A stretch of 64,000 nucleotides of DNA from Nocardioides panaciterrulae. Its GTDB lineage: Bacteria > Actinomycetota > Actinomycetes > Propionibacteriales > Nocardioidaceae. The notes beneath the pieces were generated by a model. It was given only the letters and a program-made list of their open reading frames with translations. It made no database searches and was not told the DNA's origin. Shown piece by piece: positions 8,323 through 16,529 of the stretch (positions are counted from its first letter, which is position 1; every line of letters begins with the position of its first letter). The stretch spans positions 1,240,001 through 1,304,000 of the forward strand of contig NZ_JACCBG010000001.1 in the NCBI RefSeq assembly GCF_013409645.1, written 5' to 3'. Made by a program: the position numbers and the translations under genes.

Positions 8323-9288
8323 ATGGCCCTGCTTATCTCGGGACGCGGACGACGGGCGGTTGCTCTCGCCACCGTCGCCGCCGCCTCGATCACGGTCCTG
8401 GCCGCGTGCGGCAACTCGTCGGACGCCCCCTCGATCGACGGCATCGGCGCCAAGGCGGGCGCGTCGTACGACAAGATCATCACCTCGGCACCGGTCGCCA
8501 GCGCCGCTGACGTGGACCAGAACGCGTGGGCGAAGAAGATCAAGGCCCAGGGCTATCTGAAGGTGGGCGGCACCGACTCGGGCCCGCTGTTCTCGATCAA
8601 GGACATCAACACGGGCGAGCTGACCGGCTTCGACGCCGGGCTCTCCCAGATGCTGGCGCACTACATCACCGGCAAGGACGACGTGAAGGCGCTCACCCAG
8701 CTGACCATCACCTCGGTCGACACCCGCGAGACGATGCTGCAGAACAACACCGTGGACGCGGTGTTCGCGACCTACTCGATCACCCCCGAGCGCGCCCAGA
8801 AGGTCGACTTCGCCGGCCCGTACTACCAGTCCGGTGACGCGATCATGGTGCAGAAGGACAACACCTCGATCAAGGGCGTCGACGACCTCAACGGCAAGAC
8901 CGTGGCGACCGAGAGCAGCTCCACTGCGGCCCTCGCCGTCAAGAAGCTCGCGCCGAAGGCCAAGGTGCTGCTCTTCAAGGAGGACCAGCAGTGCGTCGCG
9001 GCCGTCCAGCAGGGGCGCGCCGACGCCTACGTGCTGGACCAGGGCATCCTGCTCGGCGACGCGCTCAGCAACGACTCCGTCAAGCTCGTCGGTGGAGACC
9101 CCTTCACCGTCGACCCCTACGGCGTCGGACTCAACAAGGACACCGACGCCAAGCCCTTCGTCAACGCGTTCCTGAAGAAGATCTACGCCAGCGGCGACTG
9201 GGCCAAGCTCTGGAAGGCCACGATCGGCACGGTCGTGAGCGGCGACGCGCCGAAGCCGCCGACGATCGGGTCGGTCCCCGGCTCCTGA
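8323..9288 (+). CDS. glutamate-type ABC transporter substrate-binding lipoprotein
   Basis: A 321-residue periplasmic-type binding protein (SBP_bac_3). The signal peptide ends in the lipobox VLAAC with Cys29, anchoring it to the outer membrane face. The mature domain shows YLKVGGTDSGPLFSI, GELTGFDAGLSQMLAHYI, TSVDTRETMLQNNTVDAVFA, YSITPERAQKVDFAGPYY and GKTVATESSSTAAL, the conserved frame of Glu/Asp-binding proteins such as GluB. A ribosome site AGGAGGAAG precedes the ATG. The exact ligand (Glu, Gln, Asp or a glutamyl amide) cannot be told. Confidence 0.92.
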   Translation: MALLISGRGRRAVALATVAAASITVLAACGNSSDAPSIDGIGAKAGASYDKIITSAPVASAADVDQNAWAKKIKAQGYLKVGGTDSGPLFSIKDINTGELTGFDAGLSQMLAHYITGKDDVKALTQLTITSVDTRETMLQNNTVDAVFATYSITPERAQKVDFAGPYYQSGDAIMVQKDNTSIKGVDDLNGKTVATESSSTAALAVKKLAPKAKVLLFKEDQQCVAAVQQGRADAYVLDQGILLGDALSNDSVKLVGGDPFTVDPYGVGLNKDTDAKPFVNAFLKKIYASGDWAKLWKATIGTVVSGDAPKPPTIGSVPGS

Positions 9289-9337
9289 CCGACACATCCC
9301 ACCCGCACATCCTCTCGGACGGAGACGGCGCACTGCC

Positions 9338-9982
9338 ATGCACGTGATCATCGACAACATCGGCTTCCTGCTTCAGGGAGTCGTGGTGACCATCGAGCTG
9401 ACGGTGCTCGGCTACGTCGGCGCCCTGCTGCTGGGCACGATGTTCGCGGTGTTCCGGGTCGGGCCGATCACCCCGCTGCGGGTGATCGGCTCGATCTACG
9501 TCGAGTTCTTCCGCAACATCCCGCTGCTGGCCCTGCTGGTGCTGGTCATCTTCGGGCTCCCCGACGCGGGCGTCACGATCCCGCTCTTCGCCTCCGCCGC
9601 GGTGTGCCTGGCCCTGTCGGGCTCGGCCTTCGTGTGCGAGGCGATGCGCGGCGGGATCAACTCGGTCTCGGTCGGCCAGGCGGAGGCCGCCCGGGCGATC
9701 GGGCTGTCCTTCAACCAGGTGCTCGGCCACGTCATCTTGCCGCAGGCCTTCCGCGCGATGGTGCAGCCGTTGGTGAACGTCTTCATCGGGGTGCTGCTCA
9801 GCTCGGCGCTCGCCGCCGCGGTCGGGGTGCCCGAGCTGACCAACCGGACCCAGCAGCTCAACCTGCAGTACGCCGAGGCCGTCGTCTGCTTCCTGTTCGC
9901 CGGCGCCGTCTACCTGCTGGTCGCGCTGAGCGCCGGAGCGGTCGGGGGCCGGCTCGAGCGAAGGCTGGCGATCAAGCGATGA
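9338..9982 (+). CDS. amino-acid ABC transporter permease (GluC type)
   Basis: A 214-residue HisM/GluC-like permease with about five transmembrane segments. YVEFFRNIPLLALLVLVIFG is the family's third-helix region, and the coupling-helix EAA motif reads QAEAARAIGLSFNQVLGHVI followed by LPQAFRAMVQPLVN. The gene overlaps the second permease by ATGA, fixing the pair as a heterodimeric channel. Confidence 0.92.
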   Translation: MHVIIDNIGFLLQGVVVTIELTVLGYVGALLLGTMFAVFRVGPITPLRVIGSIYVEFFRNIPLLALLVLVIFGLPDAGVTIPLFASAAVCLALSGSAFVCEAMRGGINSVSVGQAEAARAIGLSFNQVLGHVILPQAFRAMVQPLVNVFIGVLLSSALAAAVGVPELTNRTQQLNLQYAEAVVCFLFAGAVYLLVALSAGAVGGRLERRLAIKR

Positions 9983-10851
9983 GCACCGCGAACCGCGTCC
10001 TCTTCGACGCCCCGGGTCCCCGCGCCCAGCGCCGGATCGTCATGTTCACCATCGCCTCCGTGCTGGCGGCACTGCTCCTGATCGGCCTGGCCCTGGCCGC
10101 GCTCGCGGGCCACGGCCAGCTGGAGGCGTACCGCTGGCAGGCGTTCACGACCGGGCCGTACCTGCGGGTGCTGTGGGCGGGACTGGAGGGCACCCTCAAG
10201 GCGACCGCGATAAGCGCACTGCTGGCCTTCCCCCTGGGAGCGCTGCTCGCGCTGATGCGGCTCTCGCCCCGGGGCCCGCTGCGGTGGCTCGCGACCGGCT
10301 ACATCGAGCTGTTCCGCTCGATCCCCCTGCTGCTGCTGATCTACGTCTTCCTCCTGGCCCTGCCTCGCTACAACATCAACCTGCCGATCTTCTGGAAGCT
10401 CGTGGTCCCCATCGTGATGGTCTGCTCGGCCGTCATCGCCGAGGTCTTCCGGGCCGGCGTCAGGGCGCTCGACCGCGGTCAGAGCGAGGCGGCGCAGGCG
10501 ATCGGGCTCACCTACTGGCAGTCGCTGCGCCTGGTGATCCTGCCGCAGGCGATCCGGCTGGTGCTGCCGACCCTGATCGCGCAGCTCGTCACGCTGCTCA
10601 AGGAGAGCACACTCGGCTATGCCGTCAGCTACCCCGAGCTGATGAAGCAGGCCGACTTCCTCACCGCGCGGACCCACCTGCTCTTCCAGACCTACGTGAT
10701 CATCGCCCTGGTCTACGTGGCCATCAACTACCTGCTCGGACAGCTCGCCGGCCTGGTCGACCGGCGGCTCGGCCGGCGACCCGCCACCGGCGGGCGGCGC
10801 CCGAGCCAGCTCGACCCCACGTCCCAAGCCGGCCTGGCCCCCACGGCCTGA
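9979..10851 (+). CDS. amino-acid ABC transporter permease (GluD type)
   Basis: A 290-residue permease, longer than its partner by an N-terminal cytoplasmic segment and a Pro/Arg-rich C-terminal tail. GYIELFRSIPLLLLIYVFLL and the EAA motif QSEAAQAIGLTYWQSLRLVI with LPQAIRLVLPTLIAQ identify the family. The start is the ATG whose TGA overlap couples it to the previous permease. With the ATPase, binding protein and GluC-like subunit it completes the importer. Confidence 0.92.
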   Translation: MSTANRVLFDAPGPRAQRRIVMFTIASVLAALLLIGLALAALAGHGQLEAYRWQAFTTGPYLRVLWAGLEGTLKATAISALLAFPLGALLALMRLSPRGPLRWLATGYIELFRSIPLLLLIYVFLLALPRYNINLPIFWKLVVPIVMVCSAVIAEVFRAGVRALDRGQSEAAQAIGLTYWQSLRLVILPQAIRLVLPTLIAQLVTLLKESTLGYAVSYPELMKQADFLTARTHLLFQTYVIIALVYVAINYLLGQLAGLVDRRLGRRPATGGRRPSQLDPTSQAGLAPTA

Positions 10852-10920
10852 CCCGACCCGCACCACCCCGGACCGGCGAACGGCCCGGGCCTTTGGACGA
10901 CAGACAAGGACATCGAACGC

Positions 10921-11670
10921 ATGTGCCGCCTGCTCGGCGTGGTCTCGCACGCCCCGGCCCCGCTCACCGAAACCCTCGCGACCGACCTGACGCCGTTCGC
11001 GGCGCTGTCCTCGATCCACTGCGACGGGTGGGGCATGTCCTACTGGAACCAGGACGACGACCTCGTCGTGGCCAAGTCGCCCGAGGCGGCGCAGGGCAGC
11101 GAGGACTTCTGGTCCGCGGCCAAGCAGGCCGACACCGACGCCGCCATCCTGCACCTGCGCAAGGCCTCGGCGGGGATGGATCCGAACCCGGCGAACACCC
11201 ACCCGTTCGTCGCCGGCGGCGCGGCGTTCGCGCACAACGGCTTCTTCACCCCGCTGTCGGCCGCCGACCGCCTGCTCGAGGAGTGCGGCGCCCGGACGCC
11301 GGAGGGCGACACCGACAGCGAGCGCTACTTCAACCTCGTGCTGGCCGCCATGCGCGACGTCGGGCCCGTCGACGCGCTGCAGACCGTGGCCCGCAGGATC
11401 ACCGCGGCCAGCGACCACCTGGTGTCGCTGAACGCCCTGCTGCTGACCCAGCGGTCCTTGTTCGCCTTCGCCTTCTGGGACGAGTCGGTCCCGCCCAGCC
11501 CCGAGGCCGGGACAGCGACCTACGAGCTGATGTTCCGGGTCACCGCCGACGCGGTCACGGTGGCCTCGGACGGCTGGGAGCCCGAGGGCCCGCGCTGGGA
11601 GCGGATCTACAACGGCATGGTGCTCGAGGTCAGCCGCGAGGACCTGCGCGTGACGGTCCATCGCGGCTGA
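10921..11670 (+). CDS. class II glutamine amidotransferase-like hydrolase
   Basis: A 249-residue Ntn-type class II glutamine amidotransferase domain standing alone. The start is MCRLLGVVSHAP, so Cys2 becomes the N-terminal nucleophile after methionine removal. Other conserved parts are HCDGWGMSYW, LHLRKASAGM with the substrate-binding Arg, and THPFVAGGAAFAHNGFF with the His-Asn-Gly oxyanion region. It follows the second permease gene by 69 bp on the same strand with AAGGAC before the ATG, so it probably belongs to the transporter operon. A plausible role is hydrolysis of an imported gamma-glutamyl amide or glutamine; partner and substrate are not shown by sequence. It is distinct in opening and length from EgtC of ergothioneine synthesis. 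Confidence 0.88.
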   Translation: MCRLLGVVSHAPAPLTETLATDLTPFAALSSIHCDGWGMSYWNQDDDLVVAKSPEAAQGSEDFWSAAKQADTDAAILHLRKASAGMDPNPANTHPFVAGGAAFAHNGFFTPLSAADRLLEECGARTPEGDTDSERYFNLVLAAMRDVGPVDALQTVARRITAASDHLVSLNALLLTQRSLFAFAFWDESVPPSPEAGTATYELMFRVTADAVTVASDGWEPEGPRWERIYNGMVLEVSREDLRVTVHRG

Positions 11671-11710
11671 GCCGGGCAACAGCCTCCACCGAGCCGGTCG
11701 CCGGCGGCGC

Positions 11711-14410
11711 TCACAGCTCCCGGCGGAGACGGAGCAGCGCAGCGGCCTGGTCGACGGTGAGCCTCTTGCCGGTCTGCGCGCGCACTTCATTGTCGAAGGA
11801 CGTGTAGGACCGGTGGTGCAGCTTGGTGCACAGGGAGTTCGCGGTGCCCTTGTCGGTCCACGAACCGATCAGGTCACACATCGTCCCGGCGTCGACCACG
11901 ACCGTGAAGCTGGTGGACCCGTGCCCGATGTTCCCTGCGTTGTCGGTGGCCGAGGCGGTCAGGGTCTGGGGGCCGCCAGGGAGCAGGTACGCCGGGCTGT
12001 CCACCGAGGTGCAGCTGTCGCTGGCGACGCGCGAGACGAGGTCGGTGGCGGAGCAGGTGATGTGGACGGTGTCGGTCAGGGCGTAGCCGCCCGTGTTGCC
12101 GGCGTAGTCGACGGTGGGGGGAGTGGCATCGCGATGCACCGTCTGGTCGACGGTCGTGGTGCCCCCGGCAGAGGTCGCCCGGCAGGTGATGGTCGTGGCC
12201 ACGGTGTCCGCGTCCACCACGGTCGCACCACAGCCGACGCTGGCGTCGACGTCGCTCTCCGGATCGGTGACCGACCAGGTCACGGTGGCGTCCCCGACGT
12301 ACCAACCGTTCAGACCGACCGGACCGGCGGTCGTGGGGGTGACCACCGGGGGCGTCGGGTCGAGCACCGTGACGACCACCTCGTCGGTGGAGGTGAACTG
12401 GCCGTCGTCGACGGTGAGCGTGATGTGGTGGGTGCCGGCACCGAGCGGGACGGTTGCGGTGACGCCGGTGGCCAGGGTCACGTTCCGCTCGCGCCAGGTG
12501 TAGGTCAGCGCGTTCGGCTCCCCGTCGTCGGTCGGACCGGCGCCATCGAGCCGGGCCCGCAGCGTCGGAGCTCCGGCGAGTTTCAGGTCCTGGTCGGGGC
12601 CCGCGTCGGCGACCGGAGGCTGGGCCGGGTCGACGCCGATCGTCGTGCTGCCGCTCGAGCCTTCGGCTTGCGGACTGCCACTGAACGTGGCCTGGATGCT
12701 GTGGGAGCCGGCAGCCTCGAACGAGGTCGTGCACGTCGCGCGGCCGTCGGTGGTCGACACCGGTCGGGCCGCGCAACCGGCCACCGGGTGCCCGTCATCG
12801 GTGAAGGTCACGGTGCCCGCGCTGGGAGCAGGGGCGACCGTGGCGGTCAGGGTGACCGCCACGCCGACCATGGTCGAGGTCGGCGGAGTCAGCGTCGTCG
12901 TGCTGGCGTGGCGTGGCGTCACCGCCGGACTGTCCTGGGAGGGCGCCGACGACCCGGCGGCGTTCTCGGCCGTGACGGTGAAGACATAGAGGTCACCGTC
13001 GGTCAGGCCGTCGACCGTGATCGGGCTGCTCGTGCCGTGCGCCACCTGACCGCCCTCGGCCGGCGTGGTCAGGTCGACGGCGGTGACGGTGTAGCCGGTC
13101 ACGGGGCTGCCGCCGTCCGCTGCAGGTGCTGAGAAGCTCACGCGCGCCTGGCCTGCTCCTGGCGCCGCTGTCACCGAGGTCGGCGCCTCCGGCGGCCCGA
13201 TCACGGTCAGGGTCACCGCGTGGCTGCCGTAGTCGATGCGCAGGTCGACACCGTCGATCGGCAGCTCGGATCCGTCGGGCATGTTCGTGAAAGCAGCCTG
13301 GATCGGGGTCGCGGTGGCCGGTGATTCCACGATCGTGAACGTGCTTCCGACCGCGGGGAGGAACCCGTCGGCGAGGTGCACCGTCAAGTGGCCCGCCAAC
13401 GCGGTGCTGCCCTGGCTGATCACCCTGCCGCTCGTCCCGTCGGGGCCCAGCGTCACGCGGAGGTCGTCGCTCGCCGCGGTCATGGCGATGCTGTGGGTGC
13501 TCAACGTCCCCCGGCCGTCGGTGCCGGGCCGGATCGTCTGCATCCCGGCGATGCCGCGGACGTCGCCGGTGCGTCCGTTGCCGGCCAGGGTCCCGTTGCC
13601 GGTGAACGTGACTTCTCCCGCCACCCCGTCCACCCTCAGGGTCGCGTCCCCTTCGACAACGGTCGGGCTCTCCACTGTCGCGCTCCCCGCGATGGTGGTG
13701 GTGCCGCCCCCGAACACGTGTGTGGTGCCGGGCCCCCCGACCCGAGCCTGGAGGAGGGAGTCTCCGGGCAGTCCCAGCCGGTGTCCGTCGAGCCCGACGT
13801 CGTTGAGCCCGACAGTCCCGCCTCCGACCGAGGCCAGGGTCGAGTCCGCGTCCAGGGCGACCGGGCCGCCGTACCACTGGCCGCCCGCGGTGGTGACATC
13901 CGCTGCGAGCGAGGTGGGGGTGGGAGCACCGATGGTCACGGAGGTCGGCGGCGCCACCGACCCGATGCTCCCTGCGAACCTCACGCCTCGGACTGCGTTC
14001 ACGCTCAGTGCGTGGCTGCCGTCGACCGTGCCGGCGAAGTCGACGCTCCCTTGCGTCGACACCGCGACATCCGCCTCGAGCAGCGCGGCCCCGTGAAGGT
14101 CGAGCCTGTGCGGGCCGTCGGCCATGATCGACGTGGCGAGGGACACCGTGGCGGAGTCCAGGACCACATCGGAATCCTGAAGCCGCTGGTCGAGGTCGGC
14201 GATGCTCAGCTCGCCTCGGGTGCCGTCGGTGACCGTGACCACCGTGCTGCCCGACGTCGAGCCGGAGAACGTCACGTTGGTGCTGGACGAGGCGGCGGTG
14301 ATCCTCAGGACCCCCGCGCTCGACGCCGCGGCTGGGGACGCGAGCAGCCCCACCGGGACCGCGGCCATGGACAGGACCGCGACCGCAGCCACCGCTCGAA
14401 CTCTCAGCAT
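11711..14410 (-). CDS. large secreted protein with fibronectin III and Ig-like domains
   Basis: An 899-residue exported protein. A signal peptide (LRVRAVAAVAVLSMAAVPVG, ending near ASPAAASS) is followed by about 370 residues of beta-rich, Thr/Gly-rich sequence resembling a parallel beta-helix. Next come an FN3 domain near 405-497 (APTSVTAAPGAGQARVSFSA), a bacterial Ig-like repeat domain near 505-590 (VTLTATVAPAPSAGTVTFTD), a PKD-like domain near 600-680 (PPVADAGPDQDLKL), and two Ig/HYR-like segments (NGWYVGDATVTWSVTDPESD). The C-terminal 55 residues hold two cysteines and a helical FIVAR-like tail. No LPXTG motif or membrane anchor ends it, so it is probably released or wall-associated through other contacts. 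GGAG precedes the ATG. Function unknown; adhesion or carbohydrate binding is a guess. Confidence 0.85.
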   Translation of the reverse strand: MLRVRAVAAVAVLSMAAVPVGLLASPAAASSAGVLRITAASSSTNVTFSGSTSGSTVVTVTDGTRGELSIADLDQRLQDSDVVLDSATVSLATSIMADGPHRLDLHGAALLEADVAVSTQGSVDFAGTVDGSHALSVNAVRGVRFAGSIGSVAPPTSVTIGAPTPTSLAADVTTAGGQWYGGPVALDADSTLASVGGGTVGLNDVGLDGHRLGLPGDSLLQARVGGPGTTHVFGGGTTTIAGSATVESPTVVEGDATLRVDGVAGEVTFTGNGTLAGNGRTGDVRGIAGMQTIRPGTDGRGTLSTHSIAMTAASDDLRVTLGPDGTSGRVISQGSTALAGHLTVHLADGFLPAVGSTFTIVESPATATPIQAAFTNMPDGSELPIDGVDLRIDYGSHAVTLTVIGPPEAPTSVTAAPGAGQARVSFSAPAADGGSPVTGYTVTAVDLTTPAEGGQVAHGTSSPITVDGLTDGDLYVFTVTAENAAGSSAPSQDSPAVTPRHASTTTLTPPTSTMVGVAVTLTATVAPAPSAGTVTFTDDGHPVAGCAARPVSTTDGRATCTTSFEAAGSHSIQATFSGSPQAEGSSGSTTIGVDPAQPPVADAGPDQDLKLAGAPTLRARLDGAGPTDDGEPNALTYTWRERNVTLATGVTATVPLGAGTHHITLTVDDGQFTSTDEVVVTVLDPTPPVVTPTTAGPVGLNGWYVGDATVTWSVTDPESDVDASVGCGATVVDADTVATTITCRATSAGGTTTVDQTVHRDATPPTVDYAGNTGGYALTDTVHITCSATDLVSRVASDSCTSVDSPAYLLPGGPQTLTASATDNAGNIGHGSTSFTVVVDAGTMCDLIGSWTDKGTANSLCTKLHHRSYTSFDNEVRAQTGKRLTVDQAAALLRLRREL

Positions 14411-14578
14411 CGACGTGCTCCATCCGGTCGTCCGACGACTCTGGGCACGAAGGTGCGCACACGTCCGCAATGCCTGGCGACAGTCCCGACGACACGATAG
14501 GCCCGGGCCCCGCCGGTGTCCGCGGAACGCCCGCACCGCATAGGGGACGGGGGAGTCCCGTCGGGGGCGCGGGTCCCG

Positions 14579-15745
14579 CTAGGGACGCGCGGTGGTCTCC
14601 TGGGCCTGGCTACGAGGCGAGCCCACGACCTGCCGGATCGAGTCCATGGCGTCCCAGTCGTTGAGGTGCATGCCGGCGACGACCCGGTCGTTCCTGACCC
14701 AGAAGGCGGTGAGGATGCGCCGTTCGCGGTCTCCCCGGACGACGACCTCGTCATAGCCGTCCGGTCCGACGTGGCCGACGTACTCCATGCCGAGGTCGTA
14801 CTGGTCGGTGAAGAAGTAGGGCAGGCGGTCGTATGGCTGGTCGTCGCCGAGCATCGCGCGGGCGGCGTGCTTGCCCTGCTCGATGGCGTTGTCCCAGTGC
14901 TCGACGCGCAGCCGGCCGAGCGTCGGGTGGTCGTGGTTGGCGACGTCGCCGGCCGCGTAGACGTGCGGGTCGAGGGTGCGCAGCCGCGCGTCGACCAGCA
15001 CCCCGTTGCCGGTGGCCAGCCCGGCGCGGGCGGCGAGGGTGTCGCGAGGCGTGGCGCCGATCCCGGCGACGACGACGTCGGGGTTGAGGCGAGTGCCGTC
15101 GGACAGCGTGACCGTGGATCCGTCCGCCTCGACCACGGAGGTCTCGAGGCGCAGGTCGACGCCGTGTTCGCGATGCAGGTCGGCGAACAGCGCCGCGAGC
15201 TCGACCCCGAGCACCGCGAGCAGCGGGAGTGCGGCGGTGTCGAGCACCGTCACGTCGGCCCCGGCCCGGCGCGCTGCCGCGGCGACCTCGAGGCCGATCC
15301 AGCCGGCACCGACGATCAGCACGCGACCGGCGAGGTGGCTCTTCAGGGCCGTGGCGTCGTCGAGGGTGCGGAGGCAGAGCACGGGCACCTCGAGCGCGTC
15401 CAAGATCGGCAGGCGCCGCGGCTCGGCGCCGGTGGCCAGGAGGAGTCGGTCGTAGGCGATGGGGTGATCGCCGACGTGGACCCTTCCGCGGTCGAGGTCG
15501 AGTGCCGTGACCGACGTACCGACGCGGAGGTCGACCTGCTGGTCGGCGTACCACTCCTGGTCGTGGACGAAGATCGACTGCACCTCTTCGGTGCCGAGGA
15601 GCAGGCCCTTGGACAGGGGAGGCCGCTCGTAGGGCAGGTGACGCTCCTCGCCGAGGAGCGTGATGTCGCCGGGGTAGCCCTGCTCGCGCAGCTCCTGGAC
15701 GGCGTGGGCGCCGGCCAGGCCGCCGCCGACCACCACGATGTTCAT
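14579..15745 (-). CDS. FAD/NAD(P)-dependent ferredoxin/rubredoxin reductase-like oxidoreductase
   Basis: A 388-residue flavoprotein with two Rossmann motifs: IVVVGGGLAGAHAVQELREQ at the N-terminus for FAD and LIVGAGWIGLEVAAAARRAG near residue 145 for NAD(P)H. The FAD-closing motif is HVYAAGDVANHDH, and LPYERPPLSKGLL is typical of the class that reduces ferredoxins of oxygenases or rubredoxin. There is no CxxxxC active-site disulfide. Its ATG overlaps the stop of folE (ATGA), so it is the second gene of a folE operon. The redox partner is not evident; hemerythrin or cytochrome P450 systems are possible. Confidence 0.88.
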   Translation of the reverse strand: MNIVVVGGGLAGAHAVQELREQGYPGDITLLGEERHLPYERPPLSKGLLLGTEEVQSIFVHDQEWYADQQVDLRVGTSVTALDLDRGRVHVGDHPIAYDRLLLATGAEPRRLPILDALEVPVLCLRTLDDATALKSHLAGRVLIVGAGWIGLEVAAAARRAGADVTVLDTAALPLLAVLGVELAALFADLHREHGVDLRLETSVVEADGSTVTLSDGTRLNPDVVVAGIGATPRDTLAARAGLATGNGVLVDARLRTLDPHVYAAGDVANHDHPTLGRLRVEHWDNAIEQGKHAARAMLGDDQPYDRLPYFFTDQYDLGMEYVGHVGPDGYDEVVVRGDRERRILTAFWVRNDRVVAGMHLNDWDAMDSIRQVVGSPRSQAQETTARP

Positions 15746-16374
15746 GGCTTGCTCCGGGTCAGCTCGAGGAACTCCGCGCGGCTCCGCTGATCGTCGCGGA
15801 GCTGCCCGAACAGGGTGGAGGTGGTGGTGCGAGCGCCGACGGCGCGTGCCCCGCGCAGGCTCATGCAGGTGTGCTCGGCTTCGATCACCACGCCGACGCC
15901 CTTGGGTTGCAGGCTTCGCTGGAGGTGGTCGGCGATGCGTTTGGTGAGCCGCTCCTGGGTCTGGGGCTGCCGGGCGTGGAAGTCGACCATGCGGGCGAAC
16001 TTCGACAACCCCAGGATCCGGCCGCCCGGCAGGTAGCCCACGTGGGCGACGCCGACGAACGGCAGCATGTGGTGCTCGCACAGTGACTGCACCGGGAGGT
16101 CTTGGACCAGGACGAGCTCGTCGTACTCCTCCTCGTTGGGGAAGGTGGTGAGCTCGAAGTCTGCTGCCGTGGTCATCTCGATCAGCGCCTGCGCCATGCG
16201 TCGCGGGGTGTCAGCCAGGTGCTCGTCGGTGAGGTCCAGCCCCAGCGCGGTGAGCAGGGCGGCGGCTGCCTGCTCAGCCGCCTCGGGATCGGCCTCCGGC
16301 CGCGCATGCGTGATGCGCGGCCGCCACGGCGCAGGCTCGGGCCACGCGGTGGGGATGACCGCAGCCGTGCTCAC
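15742..16374 (-). CDS. folE: GTP cyclohydrolase I
   Basis: A 210-residue GTP cyclohydrolase I, converting GTP to 7,8-dihydroneopterin triphosphate. Zinc ligands are visible in VQSLCEHHMLPFVGVAHVGY and EAEHTCMSLRGARAVGARTT. The family segments DTPRRMAQALIEM, GRILGLSKFARMVDFHARQP and QERLTKRIADHL are complete, so the enzyme should be active. It starts at GTG 16374, overlapping (GTGA) a 23-codon upstream ORF. The unusual feature is its neighbourhood: a flavoprotein reductase and a cysteine-containing regulator instead of other folate genes. It may be a second folE serving a dedicated pterin need. Confidence 0.93.
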   Translation of the reverse strand: MSTAAVIPTAWPEPAPWRPRITHARPEADPEAAEQAAAALLTALGLDLTDEHLADTPRRMAQALIEMTTAADFELTTFPNEEEYDELVLVQDLPVQSLCEHHMLPFVGVAHVGYLPGGRILGLSKFARMVDFHARQPQTQERLTKRIADHLQRSLQPKGVGVVIEAEHTCMSLRGARAVGARTTTSTLFGQLRDDQRSRAEFLELTRSKP

Positions 16375-16442
16375 GCCGTCGCCTCGCGGAGCTCGTCGGG
16401 CCCGGAGGCGATCGGGGAGGTGTGGGTCGGGGTGGCAGTCAT
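16371..16442 (-). CDS. 23-residue upstream ORF coupled to folE
   Basis: ATG 16442, preceded by GGGAGAG at a good distance, opens a 23-codon frame that reads MTATPTHTSPIASGPDELRE plus three residues. It stops in a GTGA overlap with folE. It has no hydrophobic or attenuator-like codon run. It may be a leader peptide that delivers ribosomes to the GTG start of folE. Supported by the ribosome site and overlap only. Confidence 0.45.
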   Translation of the reverse strand: MTATPTHTSPIASGPDELREATA

Positions 16443-16529
16443 GGGCTCTCCCGGTTCTAAAAGGTAACTTCCTTGAAACTAGACCGCTGGATCTGTTGTG
16501 TCAAGAAGATTGTGTTTTAGAGTGGAGGC
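16443..16529. promoter_or_regulatory. divergent promoter region, folE operon versus cysteine regulator
   Basis: This 87-bp AT-rich island separates the folE leader from the regulator gene. It contains the dyad AAGG-TAACTT-CCTT (16461-16474) and, nearer the regulator, TTGTGTCAAG and GATTGTGTTTTA. The dyad is positioned to control folE. The TTGT words resemble sites near the second regulator and the first hemerythrin gene. Confidence 0.45.

Noticed and set aside
10921..11670. EgtC of ergothioneine biosynthesis
   Set aside because: The opening residues and the neighbourhood (no egtB/egtD) differ; only the general class II amidotransferase fold is shared.
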